Source: an uncultured Propionivibrio sp. (lineage in GTDB: Bacteria; Pseudomonadota; Gammaproteobacteria; Burkholderiales; Rhodocyclaceae). From it: a stretch of 18,925 nt of DNA. Positions 1 through 6,752 of this stretch are shown here, in pieces. Every line of letters begins with the position of its first letter. Position 1 is the stretch's first letter. Both the position numbers and the translations under genes were made by a program. A model generated the notes under the pieces. The model saw only the letters and a program-made list of their open reading frames with translations, was not told the origin of the DNA and ran no database searches. The stretch is from NCBI GenBank assembly GCA_938040985.1, contig CALHZD010000051.1:1-18925 (forward strand). The letters are read 5' to 3'.

Positions 1-63
1 GTTCTTGTTTTTGCTCCTCATCTCAAGAAGTTGGCATGTGTTGGGTACTTGCTTGATTCCTAA
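1..63 (+). CDS. possible 3' end of an unidentified gene
   Basis: An open frame enters from the left edge and encodes about 20 residues (ending ...CVGYLLDS) before a TAA at 61-63. Sequence beyond the stop is AT-rich and looks intergenic, which would fit a gene end. The fragment is too short to recognise and could be chance, because short open frames are common in such sequence. Confidence 0.2.
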   Translation, partial: VLVFAPHLKKLACVGYLLDS

Positions 64-371
64 GACCCTATAAAATTAAAAAACAAACTTAATCATAAGG
101 ATAATTTAAAGTACACTACATGCTTCGTCTTAACCTAAATTATCTTGATTACCCACTCAAAAATTGAATGATGATCGGCAAGATACGCCCAACGCTTTGT
201 TTGTCTGAGATTCAGCGTGAGGTTAATCCTCGGCGCAAATCGGTACGTGCTTATAGAGTCGATTGTCATTACAAGTCCCTATCATTGGGGGCCTCAGGAG
301 CTTTGCCAGAATCCCGCCCGGAGTTACAAACTGACATTAGTAATTTTTCTGACAGACGTAGAAGACTTTCT
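64..371. other. AT-rich intergenic region upstream of the pseudouridine synthase
   Basis: The first 100 bases are AT-rich and could carry a promoter, but I could not assign a convincing -35/-10 pair. From 168 the frame of the next gene is open and offers an ATG. The roughly 68 extra residues it would add do not resemble any part of the pseudouridine synthase family, whose S4 domain starts only after residue 85 of that longer version. I treat 168-371 as probably untranslated leader. No RNA gene or repeat was seen. Confidence 0.4.
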
Positions 372-1148
372 GTGAGTGAAATGGTGTGTTCGTCCGAATT
401 GCCACAGAATAAAACGCAAACGGGTGTGCGTATTTCTAAACTGATGGCTGAGCGCGGCTTATGCTCTCGTCGAGAGGCTGACGTATATATTGAACGCGGT
501 TGGGTTTATGTGGATGGCCAGCAGGTGACAAAACTCGGGTCACGCGCGCAACCGTCAGCTAAAATTTCGTTGAATAAGGCGGCACAAACTGTTCAACGCC
601 GACAAGTGACTATTCTTTTAAACAAACCATTGGGTTATGTTTCCGGACAGCCTGAACCGGGATGTATTCCTGCGGTGTCGTTGATTCGACCGGAAAATCA
701 GTATTCGCCGTCTTTTGGCGACGCACTGTTTAGTTTTGCGCATCTCAAGGGCTTGGCTCCGGCAGGGCGTCTTGATGTCAATTCAACGGGGTTGCTTGTA
801 TTGACGCAGGATGGCCGGGTTGCCCGGCAATTGGTGGGTGAGACCTCCGATATCGAGAAAGAGTATTTGGTACGCATTGAAGGTACACTGGATGACATGA
901 AACTGGCTTTGCTCAAACACGGCTTGAGCCTTGATGGGAAACCGTTGAAGCCGGCAAAGGTTGAACCGATCAATGCAGATCAGTTGCGCTTTATTCTGAA
1001 CGAAGGGCGCAAGCGCCAGATTCGCCGTATGTGTGAACTTGTCGGTTTGCGCGTCGTCGGATTAAAGCGTGTGCGTATCGGTAGCGTCAGACTGGGCCGC
1101 TTGCCGCTGGGTAAGTGGCGCTATCTGTCTAAAGATGAATCATTCTAG
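372..1148 (+). CDS. RluF/RluB-type rRNA pseudouridine synthase
   Basis: Predicted 23S rRNA pseudouridine synthase that isomerises a specific uridine. An S4 RNA-binding domain lies at about residues 20-65 (ISKLMAERGLCSRREAD). The catalytic domain has the family signature AGRLDVNSTGLLVLTQDG at about 131-148; Asp135 is the expected nucleophile. EKEYLV and GRKRQIRRMCE follow, as in RsuA/RluB/RluE/RluF enzymes. The IEKEYLV and KRVRIGSV...LPLGKWR stretches resemble RluF most, but the exact target cannot be told. At 258 residues it lacks the long basic C-terminal tail of E. coli RluF. GTG at 372 or ATG at 381 are the likely starts; an ATG at 168 would add an unrelated extension. The gene ends 10 bp before fur, so the two are probably cotranscribed. 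Confidence is high for the family and moderate for the start. Confidence 0.85.
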   Translation: MSEMVCSSELPQNKTQTGVRISKLMAERGLCSRREADVYIERGWVYVDGQQVTKLGSRAQPSAKISLNKAAQTVQRRQVTILLNKPLGYVSGQPEPGCIPAVSLIRPENQYSPSFGDALFSFAHLKGLAPAGRLDVNSTGLLVLTQDGRVARQLVGETSDIEKEYLVRIEGTLDDMKLALLKHGLSLDGKPLKPAKVEPINADQLRFILNEGRKRQIRRMCELVGLRVVGLKRVRIGSVRLGRLPLGKWRYLSKDESF

Positions 1149-1158
1149 CGAGGGTGAA

Positions 1159-1605
1159 ATGAAGAGCGAAAATCTGAAAATCATCAAATCGCTTGGCTTG
1201 AAAGCGACCACGCAACGCGCCCGGATTCTGGAAATCTTTCAGAATTCGCAACAGCGGCATATGGGCGCCGACGACGTTTTTCGCATTCTTTCTCAGGAAA
1301 ACAGCGGCATCGGTTTGGCTACCGTGTATCGCGTGCTGACCCAATTTGTCGAAGTCGGCTTGTTGGAGCGCCAGCAGTTCGAGTCAGAAAAATCGGTGTA
1401 CGAGCTGAAAAGCGGCCAACACCACGACCACCTGGTGTGCGCCAAATGCGGGCATGTCGAAGAGTTCTACGATGAAAGCATTGAGCGCCGCCAGCAAAAG
1501 ATCGCCAAAGAACACGGCTTTGCCATTCAGGAACACTCCCTGAATTTGTACGTTGATTGCCTGGACGAAGCCTGTACGCGGCGCAAAGATCAGGAACAGC
1601 GCTAA
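1159..1605 (+). CDS. fur: ferric uptake regulator Fur
   Basis: Metal-dependent repressor that binds iron-box operators when loaded with Fe2+. The 148-residue product has the winged-helix DNA-binding domain (LKATTQRARILEIF, then ATVYRVLTQFVEVGLL around 54-69) and a C-terminal dimerisation and metal domain. Metal ligands are visible: HHDH at 88-91, a CxxC at Cys94/Cys97 and a second pair at Cys134/Cys139. These match the E. coli Fur cysteines with a shift of two residues. ATG 1159 was chosen because GAGGG (1150-1154) precedes it and the product then starts like typical Fur; an in-frame ATG at 1135 lies inside the upstream gene. The position just behind a pseudouridine synthase gene is not the usual one for fur in this class, where bamE/recN are common neighbours. 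Paralogues Zur and PerR are less likely given the sequence. Confidence 0.93.
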   Translation: MKSENLKIIKSLGLKATTQRARILEIFQNSQQRHMGADDVFRILSQENSGIGLATVYRVLTQFVEVGLLERQQFESEKSVYELKSGQHHDHLVCAKCGHVEEFYDESIERRQQKIAKEHGFAIQEHSLNLYVDCLDEACTRRKDQEQR

Positions 1606-1903
1606 CGCGCCGGCCTGCCGTCCCGAACATTTTCTCCATTGCCAACAAAGCTCCAGCGAACAAAAGCGGAGCCCTTGCAAGCGGCGCAGAGCGGCTGAAA
1701 GTTGCTGCGCGCGCTGCCAAACGCCTGCCCGCCAGCCCGCGCATTTCGGCCATTGCCAAAGAGGCGCCCTGGAACCCTTATAAACAGGGCATCTCAGAAG
1801 GGGGTGTCCGGAACTCCTTTATCCACGCGGGTTTCAGGGGTGCCTGCCCGGAAACGCCCTGTTTACGCGGGCTCCGGCGATGCCCTTGTCGGGGATGGGC
1901 GAA
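1606..1903. other. convergent intergenic region between fur and xerD
   Basis: About 300 bp separate the stop codons of fur (plus) and xerD (minus). Short open frames occur on both strands but overlap each other and have no family features. The right part holds repeat array A (1775-1877). No T-tract terminator was identified. Confidence 0.5.
1775..1877 (-). repeat. intergenic repeat array A (about 3 units, 38-42 bp period)
   Basis: Read on the minus strand, units starting with CCGGAG/CCTGAAA followed by CCCGCGT begin near 1877 and 1838. The array ends with a distinct unit containing GAGATGCCCTGTTTATAAGGG-type sequence (1775-1795). Array D (14363-14464) has the same layout: the 20 bases at 1816-1835 (CCTTTATCCACGCGGGTTTC) are identical to 14403-14422, and 1775-1795 differs from 14363-14383 at one base. 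The units contain partly self-complementary GGAAA/TTTCC arms that could form hairpins. Function is unknown. Confidence 0.75.
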
Positions 1904-2833
1904 TTAACCGCGCGGATGGTGCTGGCTGTGCAGGGTTTTCAGACGTTCGCGGGCAACGTGCGTGTAAATCTGCGTAGTTGAAATATCGGCATGTCCCAGC
2001 AGTAGCTGTACGGCGCGCAGATCGGCGCCGTGATTGAGCAGGTGGGTTGCAAAGGCATGGCGCAAAACATGCGGCGAAAGTTTTTTTGCATCAATGCCTG
2101 CTATGACTGCGTAGCGCTTAATGAGTTGCCAAAACGCCTGGCGCGTCATGGCGCTACCGCGCGCCGTGACAAATAGATCGTCGCTTTGCCGCTCGCCCAG
2201 TAGATGCTGGCGCGCTTCAGCAAGATAATTGTCGATCTGGTCGATGGCCTTTTCGCCAAGCGGCGCCAGCCGCTCTCTGCTTCCCTTACCGAAGATGCGC
2301 ACAATCCCGTCATTCAGGCTAACCTCATGCAATTTAAGCGCTACGAGTTCGGAAACGCGCAGGCCTGTCGCATAAAGCGTTTCGAGCATTGCCCGGTCTC
2401 GCTGTCCAAGTGGCGTGTCGGCAGGCGGTGCGGCGAGCAAGAATTCCACTTGCTTTTCGGAAATCAGTTTCGGCAGGCGTGAAATTTTGGACGGTGCGGC
2501 TAGCTTCAGCGTCGGGTCTTCGGTAATTCGCCCGTGGCTTAGCAGATGTCGATAAAAACGTCGCAGCGTTGCCATCATGCGGGCCTGGGAGGACGCCTTA
2601 TGCGATGCTGCAATCTGGGCGATGAAGCTGATCAGTGTTGTTTCGCCGGCCTGTTCGAGCACACCGGCGTGGTAGCCGTGCTGCTTCAGCCAATCCGCAT
2701 AGAGAATCAGATCGCTGCGATAACTGGCGAGTGAGTTTTTTGCCAATCCGTCGCTGAGCCAGAGTGCATCGCAAAAATCGTCAATGATCGCGAGATCTTC
2801 AGGATACGGCGAGAGCGGGGCGGAAGCCTTCAT
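1904..2833 (-). CDS. xerD: tyrosine recombinase XerD
   Basis: Site-specific recombinase that acts with XerC at dif to resolve chromosome dimers during FtsK-driven segregation. The 309-residue protein has the N-terminal SAM-like core-binding domain (about 15-105) and the C-terminal catalytic domain. All active-site residues are visible: Arg159 (ATGLRVSE), Lys183 (FGKGSRER), His255 and Arg258 (SPHVLRHAFATH), His281 (LLGHADISTTQ) and nucleophile Tyr290 (IYTHV). Each sits 11 residues beyond its E. coli XerD counterpart. The DALWL segment near the N-terminus favours XerD over XerC. The ATG at 2833 lies inside ogt, with a 35-bp overlap, and has no clear ribosome-binding site, so translation is probably coupled to ogt. 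No alternative start codon exists nearby. Confidence 0.93.
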   Translation of the reverse strand: MKASAPLSPYPEDLAIIDDFCDALWLSDGLAKNSLASYRSDLILYADWLKQHGYHAGVLEQAGETTLISFIAQIAASHKASSQARMMATLRRFYRHLLSHGRITEDPTLKLAAPSKISRLPKLISEKQVEFLLAAPPADTPLGQRDRAMLETLYATGLRVSELVALKLHEVSLNDGIVRIFGKGSRERLAPLGEKAIDQIDNYLAEARQHLLGERQSDDLFVTARGSAMTRQAFWQLIKRYAVIAGIDAKKLSPHVLRHAFATHLLNHGADLRAVQLLLGHADISTTQIYTHVARERLKTLHSQHHPRG

Positions 2834-3281
2834 GAGTCAGTAACCAGCGTTTGATGTCAAGCAGCAAACCGCCATTCTGATGGGCAAAGCCGCCGAGTCC
2901 GCCGTTGGCGGCAATGACCCGGTGGCAAGGCACGATAAGCGGGAAAGGATTGGCGCCGCATGCTTGTCCGACAGCGCGCGGCGCGTTGTGCAATATCTTG
3001 GCCAGTTCGCCGTAGGAACGGGTTTGGTGGCAGGGGATTCTGGCGATTTCTTGCCAGACGCGGCGCTGGAAATGCGTGCCGGAAGGGCGTAGCGGCAGGT
3101 TGAAAACAAAATCCGGATCAGCCAAATAGGCGTGTAGCTGTCGTACGGCCTCTGTCGCCAGTGCATTTTGCGGTGCGATTTCCGGGCAGGGAGCAAGGTA
3201 ATGTACGCCCAGCATTTCGCTTTCGTTACAGCGCAGGCCAATGCAAAAGCCTGGTGCGGCGATAATGGCTTGGTAATCCAT
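2799..3281 (-). CDS. ogt: O6-methylguanine-DNA methyltransferase
   Basis: Suicide repair protein that transfers alkyl groups from O6-alkylguanine to its own cysteine. The 160-residue product has the C-terminal DNA-binding domain (FQRRVWQEIARIPCHQTRSYGELA, about 71-94) and the active-site motif IVPCHRVI with acceptor Cys119. This is followed by GGLGGFAHQNGG and DIKRWLLTHE, typical of the Ogt/MGMT family. It lacks the Ada regulatory domain. ATG 3281 was chosen because the longer in-frame start at 3332 would overlap proA, while 3281 leaves a 14-bp gap. Its 3' end runs 35 bp into xerD. It sits between proA and xerD in a block on the same strand, so it is probably expressed constitutively with them. 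Confidence 0.9.
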   Translation of the reverse strand: MDYQAIIAAPGFCIGLRCNESEMLGVHYLAPCPEIAPQNALATEAVRQLHAYLADPDFVFNLPLRPSGTHFQRRVWQEIARIPCHQTRSYGELAKILHNAPRAVGQACGANPFPLIVPCHRVIAANGGLGGFAHQNGGLLLDIKRWLLTHEGFRPALAVS

Positions 3282-3295
3282 CTGGCGTGCTTTGC

Positions 3296-4564
3296 CTAGC
3301 TGCGAATCTGACCGGTGCCGAGTACGATCCATTTCTGGCTGGTCAACCCTTCCAGACCGACGGGACCGCGCGCATGGATCTTATCCGTCGAAATGCCGAT
3401 TTCTGCGCCCAGCCCGTATTCAAAACCATCGGCAAAGCGCGTCGAGGCATTGACCATAACCGAGGAAGAGTCGACTTCGCGTAAAAAACGCAGCGCTTTG
3501 TCGTAGCTCCCGGTCACGATGCTTTCAGTATGGTGCGAGCTATAACGGTTGATATGCTCGATCGCTTCGTCCAGGCCGGCAACGACTTTGACCGAAATGA
3601 TGGGAGCCAGAAACTCCATGGCGTAATCTTCTTCGCTGGCCGGCAGCGCTTCCTTGACAATCGCCCGTGTCTCTGCGCAGCCGCGGATCTCGACGCCCTT
3701 GTCAAGCAGCATCGCGGCGACAGCCGGGAGCAGATCAGCGGCGCGTGAGCGCGCGACCAACAGGGATTCCGCCGTGTTGCAGGGGCCATAACGCTGTGTT
3801 TTGGCGTTCTCGACAATCTTGACGGCCATGGCGGCATCAGCCTCATCGTCGAGATAGACATGGCAATTACCGTCCAGATGCTGGATCATCGGTATGCGCG
3901 CTTCGTTGAGCAGGCGTGTAATCAGGCCTTTGCCGCCACGCGGTACGATGACATCAATGTATTCGCGCATTGTGATTAAATGGCCGACCGCAGCGCGGTC
4001 AGTCGTTTCGACGATTTGTATAGCCGCCGCCGGCAGGCCTGCCGCCGCCAGGCCTTTCGCAATCAATCCGGCAATGGCGCGGTTACTGTGGATGGCCTCC
4101 GACCCCCCGCGCAGAATGGCGGCATTGCCGGTCTTCAGGCATAAGGCGGCGGCGTCGGCGGTCACATTGGGACGCGCCTCGTAAATGATGCCGACAACCC
4201 CCAGCGGTACGCGCATGCGGCCAACCTGAATGCCGCTCGGTCGGCGGCGAAGTTCCTGGATTTCTCCGATCGGGTCGGCCAGTTCGGTAATCTGGTCGAT
4301 GCCTGTTGCCATTTGCTGAATGCTTTTTTCGGTCATTGTCAGCCGGTCGATCATGGCCGGCGCCAGTCCATTTGCCGTGGCGGCTGCCAAGTCACGGCGG
4401 TTGGCTTCGAGAATGGCCGGCGCCTGGTTGCGAATATTGTCGGCGATGTGACGCAGCGCCTGATTTTTGGCGTCGCTATTGGCGTTTGCCATCTGGCGCG
4501 CCGCCTTGCGCGCCTGTTGCCCAAGATCGCGCATGTAACCTTCAATATCTTTCTCGATGCCCAT
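3296..4564 (-). CDS. proA: glutamate-5-semialdehyde dehydrogenase (gamma-glutamyl phosphate reductase)
   Basis: Catalyses the NADPH-dependent reduction of gamma-glutamyl phosphate to glutamate-5-semialdehyde, the second step of proline synthesis, in the cytoplasm. The 422-residue product spans the whole ALDH-like family: GVVGIIYEARPNVTADAA (about 122-139), TGNAAILRGGSEA, VIVPRGGKGL, and the catalytic cysteine in RYGPCNTAES (Cys262). It ends with the usual FADGFEYGLGAEIGIST...RGPVGLEGLTS segment. ATG 4564 was chosen over the in-frame TTG 4585 because a TATAAT box at 4601-4606 would leave almost no leader before the TTG, and AGGA lies about 13 bases before the ATG. proB, its usual pathway partner, is not in the window. 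It is the first gene of the proA-ogt-xerD block. Confidence 0.95.
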   Translation of the reverse strand: MGIEKDIEGYMRDLGQQARKAARQMANANSDAKNQALRHIADNIRNQAPAILEANRRDLAAATANGLAPAMIDRLTMTEKSIQQMATGIDQITELADPIGEIQELRRRPSGIQVGRMRVPLGVVGIIYEARPNVTADAAALCLKTGNAAILRGGSEAIHSNRAIAGLIAKGLAAAGLPAAAIQIVETTDRAAVGHLITMREYIDVIVPRGGKGLITRLLNEARIPMIQHLDGNCHVYLDDEADAAMAVKIVENAKTQRYGPCNTAESLLVARSRAADLLPAVAAMLLDKGVEIRGCAETRAIVKEALPASEEDYAMEFLAPIISVKVVAGLDEAIEHINRYSSHHTESIVTGSYDKALRFLREVDSSSVMVNASTRFADGFEYGLGAEIGISTDKIHARGPVGLEGLTSQKWIVLGTGQIRS

Positions 4565-4600
4565 GTTTTTCAATTTTTCCTGCAATTTTTCTATGCTTCG

Positions 4601-4606
4601 ATTATA
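4601..4606 (-). promoter_or_regulatory. -10 box of the probable proA promoter
   Basis: A perfect TATAAT on the minus strand lies about 37 bases before the proA ATG. The -35 region about 17 bases further upstream is A-rich (near GAAAAA) and weak. The expected transcript starts near 4594. Confidence 0.5.
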
Positions 4607-4795
4607 TCGTCGGTGAAATGAATTTTTTCATAAGGCATCGATCCGGGATAAAGCGGTCGAAACAGCAAGGCGGCACGGCATGGCAACTGCTTTGTAGGCT
4701 TCGGGTTGATATAACGAGCGCTTTGCAAAATTCATGGAACCAATAGTAAAAATACTACTCCGAGTGTGGGAGAAGACGACCCCTCATGAAAAGTC

Positions 4796-5050
4796 ATGGC
4801 TGAAAAATTAATTATTCCGGCTGAACTTAAAATCTGTGCGACATGCAGCTATTGGGATGGCCTGCGCAAGGTCGATCCTGAATTGCGCGTCGTCGTCATT
4901 GATGCGTGTGCGGAAGGCGAATGCCTGGTTAAATGCGCGTGCCGCCGGGGATTAAACAATGAGGGCAAGGCAGGCGGGCACAATTGTCTGTGGGAGCATC
5001 TGGCGCCGGATGCCGACCCGGCGCAGGGCAGTGAAAACGACGCCCGGTGA
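4796..5050 (+). CDS. small cysteine-rich protein, possible metal-binding ribbon, unknown function
   Basis: An 84-residue soluble protein that I cannot assign. It has seven cysteines: a CxxC at Cys14/Cys17 (ICATCSYWDGLR), then Cys38, Cys43, Cys47, Cys49 and a late Cys64 next to His62, with His68 after it. The CxxCxxWxG start plus later cysteines suggests a zinc or Fe-S binding ribbon, but no known family is certain. There is no signal peptide or membrane segment, so it is probably cytoplasmic. The C-terminal 15 residues are polar and probably disordered. ATG 4796 has no strong ribosome-binding site; a purine-rich stretch lies 20-30 bases upstream. The gene stands alone on the plus strand, divergent from proA and convergent with holA, so context gives no function. 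A real gene is supported by the non-random cysteine pattern. Confidence 0.7.
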   Translation: MAEKLIIPAELKICATCSYWDGLRKVDPELRVVVIDACAEGECLVKCACRRGLNNEGKAGGHNCLWEHLAPDADPAQGSENDAR

Positions 5051-5090
5051 GCGACGTTTGCTGGGTGCGCCGGCTTTGGCATTGATGGGC

Positions 5091-6095
5091 TTAAGTCGCG
5101 CAGAGCGGTAGTCCAAGGCGCAGAAATTCGTCCCACGGATCGCCGGCGCCGATGCCCTTGATCAATCGGTCGATTCGCGCCGCTTCCGCCAGCAGCGCGT
5201 CCGCCGCCCCTGCCTCGAGGCGTTGCAGCGCCTTGCGAAACAAAGTCTGACGCGCCCCCCAAATACGCGCTTCCTTGAGCAAAATTTCCAGCGGACGCCT
5301 GTTCTGGAGTCCGCGACTGACTTGCGCTAGCGCCCGAATTTCCTCGGTCATCGCCCAGAGCACCAGCGGCGGCGCTTCCCCTTCCTGACGCAGGCCATCC
5401 AGCGTGCGCGTCAAGCGTGCCGCGTTGCCGGCAAGCAGCGCTTCGCGCAGCGCATCGAGATCATAGCGGGCAACATTGAGCACGGCTTCGTGGATTTGCG
5501 CCAGGGAAAGTGCGCCGGGAGGATAGAGCAAGGCAAGCTTGAGGATTTCCTGATGGGCGGCCAGCAGATTGCCTTCGACGCGCTCGGCGATAAAGCGCAG
5601 ACCGTCGCGTTCTGCGCTTTGCCCCTGCTGTTGCAGCCGTCGGGCAATCCATCCTGGCAGCTCAGTCAGGCCGGGCGGCGTCAGTTTCACGGCGGCGCCG
5701 GCATCGGCAAGCGTTCTGAGCCAGGCTGCTTTCTCTTCCGTCCAGTCAAGGCCTGGCAACGTTACCAGCAGGAGCGTATCGGGGTTGGGCTGGGCGCAGT
5801 AGCGCTGGAGTGCGGCGCCGCCTTCGCGTCCGGGTTTGCCCGTCGGAATGCGCAGATCGACCAGCGTGCGGCCGCCGAACAGAGAAAGATTCCCCGCGGC
5901 GCGTTGCAGTTCGCTCCAGTCGAAACCGGCTATTGCCGTCAATACTTCGCGTTCGTCGAAGCCTTGCCGCCGCGCGGCGGTACGGATGGCATCCGTGGCT
6001 TCGATGACGAGTAAAGGCTCATCGCCATAAACGGCGTAAACGGGCTGCAAGCCTCGTTTGAGATGCTCCGCCAGTTGCTCGCCGCGTAACTGCAT
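5091..6095 (-). CDS. holA: DNA polymerase III subunit delta
   Basis: Clamp-loader delta subunit, which opens the beta sliding clamp in the replicase holoenzyme. The 334-residue product matches the family's usual size. The N-terminal AAA+-like domain contains PVYAVYGDEPLLVIEATDAIR (about 18-38) and LSLFGGRTLVDLRIP (about 70-84). The middle has DTLLLVTLPGLD and a helical segment with FIAERVEGNLLAAHQEILKLALL, characteristic of HolA. The C-terminal collar domain has ARYDLDALREALLAG and LVLWAMTEEIRAL. It starts 6 bases after the lptE stop, so the two are translated from the same transcript, as is usual in proteobacteria. It ends about 40 bp from the convergent cysteine-rich gene. Confidence 0.93.
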   Translation of the reverse strand: MQLRGEQLAEHLKRGLQPVYAVYGDEPLLVIEATDAIRTAARRQGFDEREVLTAIAGFDWSELQRAAGNLSLFGGRTLVDLRIPTGKPGREGGAALQRYCAQPNPDTLLLVTLPGLDWTEEKAAWLRTLADAGAAVKLTPPGLTELPGWIARRLQQQGQSAERDGLRFIAERVEGNLLAAHQEILKLALLYPPGALSLAQIHEAVLNVARYDLDALREALLAGNAARLTRTLDGLRQEGEAPPLVLWAMTEEIRALAQVSRGLQNRRPLEILLKEARIWGARQTLFRKALQRLEAGAADALLAEAARIDRLIKGIGAGDPWDEFLRLGLPLCAT

Positions 6096-6101
6096 CGCAG
6101 C

Positions 6102-6707
6102 TTATTTGCCGATATTTCCAGCGGCGCGGGCTTGCCCGATGCCGTTCGTATTGCCGGCTTGGGCCTGGGCATGGTCTTCCGGCCAGTCCGGCCGGGTCAT
6201 TGACAGGCGGCGCATGACCTGCTGCACGAGGTCGTTTTCCATGTCTTGCCAGAGGATGTCCTCTTCCTGAGTTTTGGCCAGTACGTCGGAATCGGCATAG
6301 GTGATGTCACGAAACAGTTCGACGCTGACGGGGAGCACCAAATCGCGGCCTTTGCGATCGACGACACGGTAGTTATAAAGATAAACCAGCCGTTTTTCGC
6401 GGACGCGGCCCGCGCTGGAAAGCGCCAGGATAGTTGAGGTGCGCGACTCGCCGGCCGGCTGGAAGCTGGCCTGGGCATCCTCGACCGATTCCGCGATGCG
6501 CGTCGAGGTGTTGCGGATGGCGCGCTTGAGTCCCGCGCCGATGACCGAATAGTCGGGGACGGCGATGTACAGGCTCTCGTAGGGCAGCGTATAGGCGCCG
6601 CGCAGCTGGAAGCCGCACGCGGCGAGCAACGCGGCCGCCAGCACGGGGAGAAAAAAACGTGCAAGAAAGCGCAATGAAAAATGTACGGCGGAAAAAACGG
6701 AATGCAC
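6102..6707 (-). CDS. lptE: LPS-assembly lipoprotein LptE
   Basis: Outer-membrane lipoprotein that plugs the LptD barrel for insertion of lipopolysaccharide in the outer leaflet. The 201-residue product begins with a signal peptide (FLARFFLPVLAAALLAAC) whose lipobox cysteine is Cys31, followed by GFQLRGAYTLPYESLYI, the usual start of mature LptE/RlpB. Later segments (EKRLVYLYNYRVVDRKGRDLV, then DITYADSDVLAKTQEEDILW) are typical of the family. GTG 6707 was chosen because a strong GGAAGGA (6714-6720) lies six bases before it; the in-frame ATG at 6728 has no such site and would put the ribosome-binding site inside the gene. The C-terminal 30 residues are Ala/Gly/Gln-rich and probably flexible. 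The gene lies between leuS and holA, a widely conserved order. Confidence 0.92.
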   Translation of the reverse strand: MHSVFSAVHFSLRFLARFFLPVLAAALLAACGFQLRGAYTLPYESLYIAVPDYSVIGAGLKRAIRNTSTRIAESVEDAQASFQPAGESRTSTILALSSAGRVREKRLVYLYNYRVVDRKGRDLVLPVSVELFRDITYADSDVLAKTQEEDILWQDMENDLVQQVMRRLSMTRPDWPEDHAQAQAGNTNGIGQARAAGNIGK

Positions 6708-6752
6708 GGTTGATCCTTCCGGGAGCATGAATGATGAATGGGCCGGCGCGGG

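Noticed and set aside
64..160. Fur box or iron-regulated promoter near ATAAGGATAATTTAAAG
   Set aside because: It matches only half of the 19-bp iron-box consensus, and such AT-rich matches are common by chance.
168..371. N-terminal extension of the pseudouridine synthase starting at ATG 168
   Set aside because: The extra ~68 residues show no S4 or synthase features, and starts at 372/381 give a protein that begins shortly before the S4 domain.
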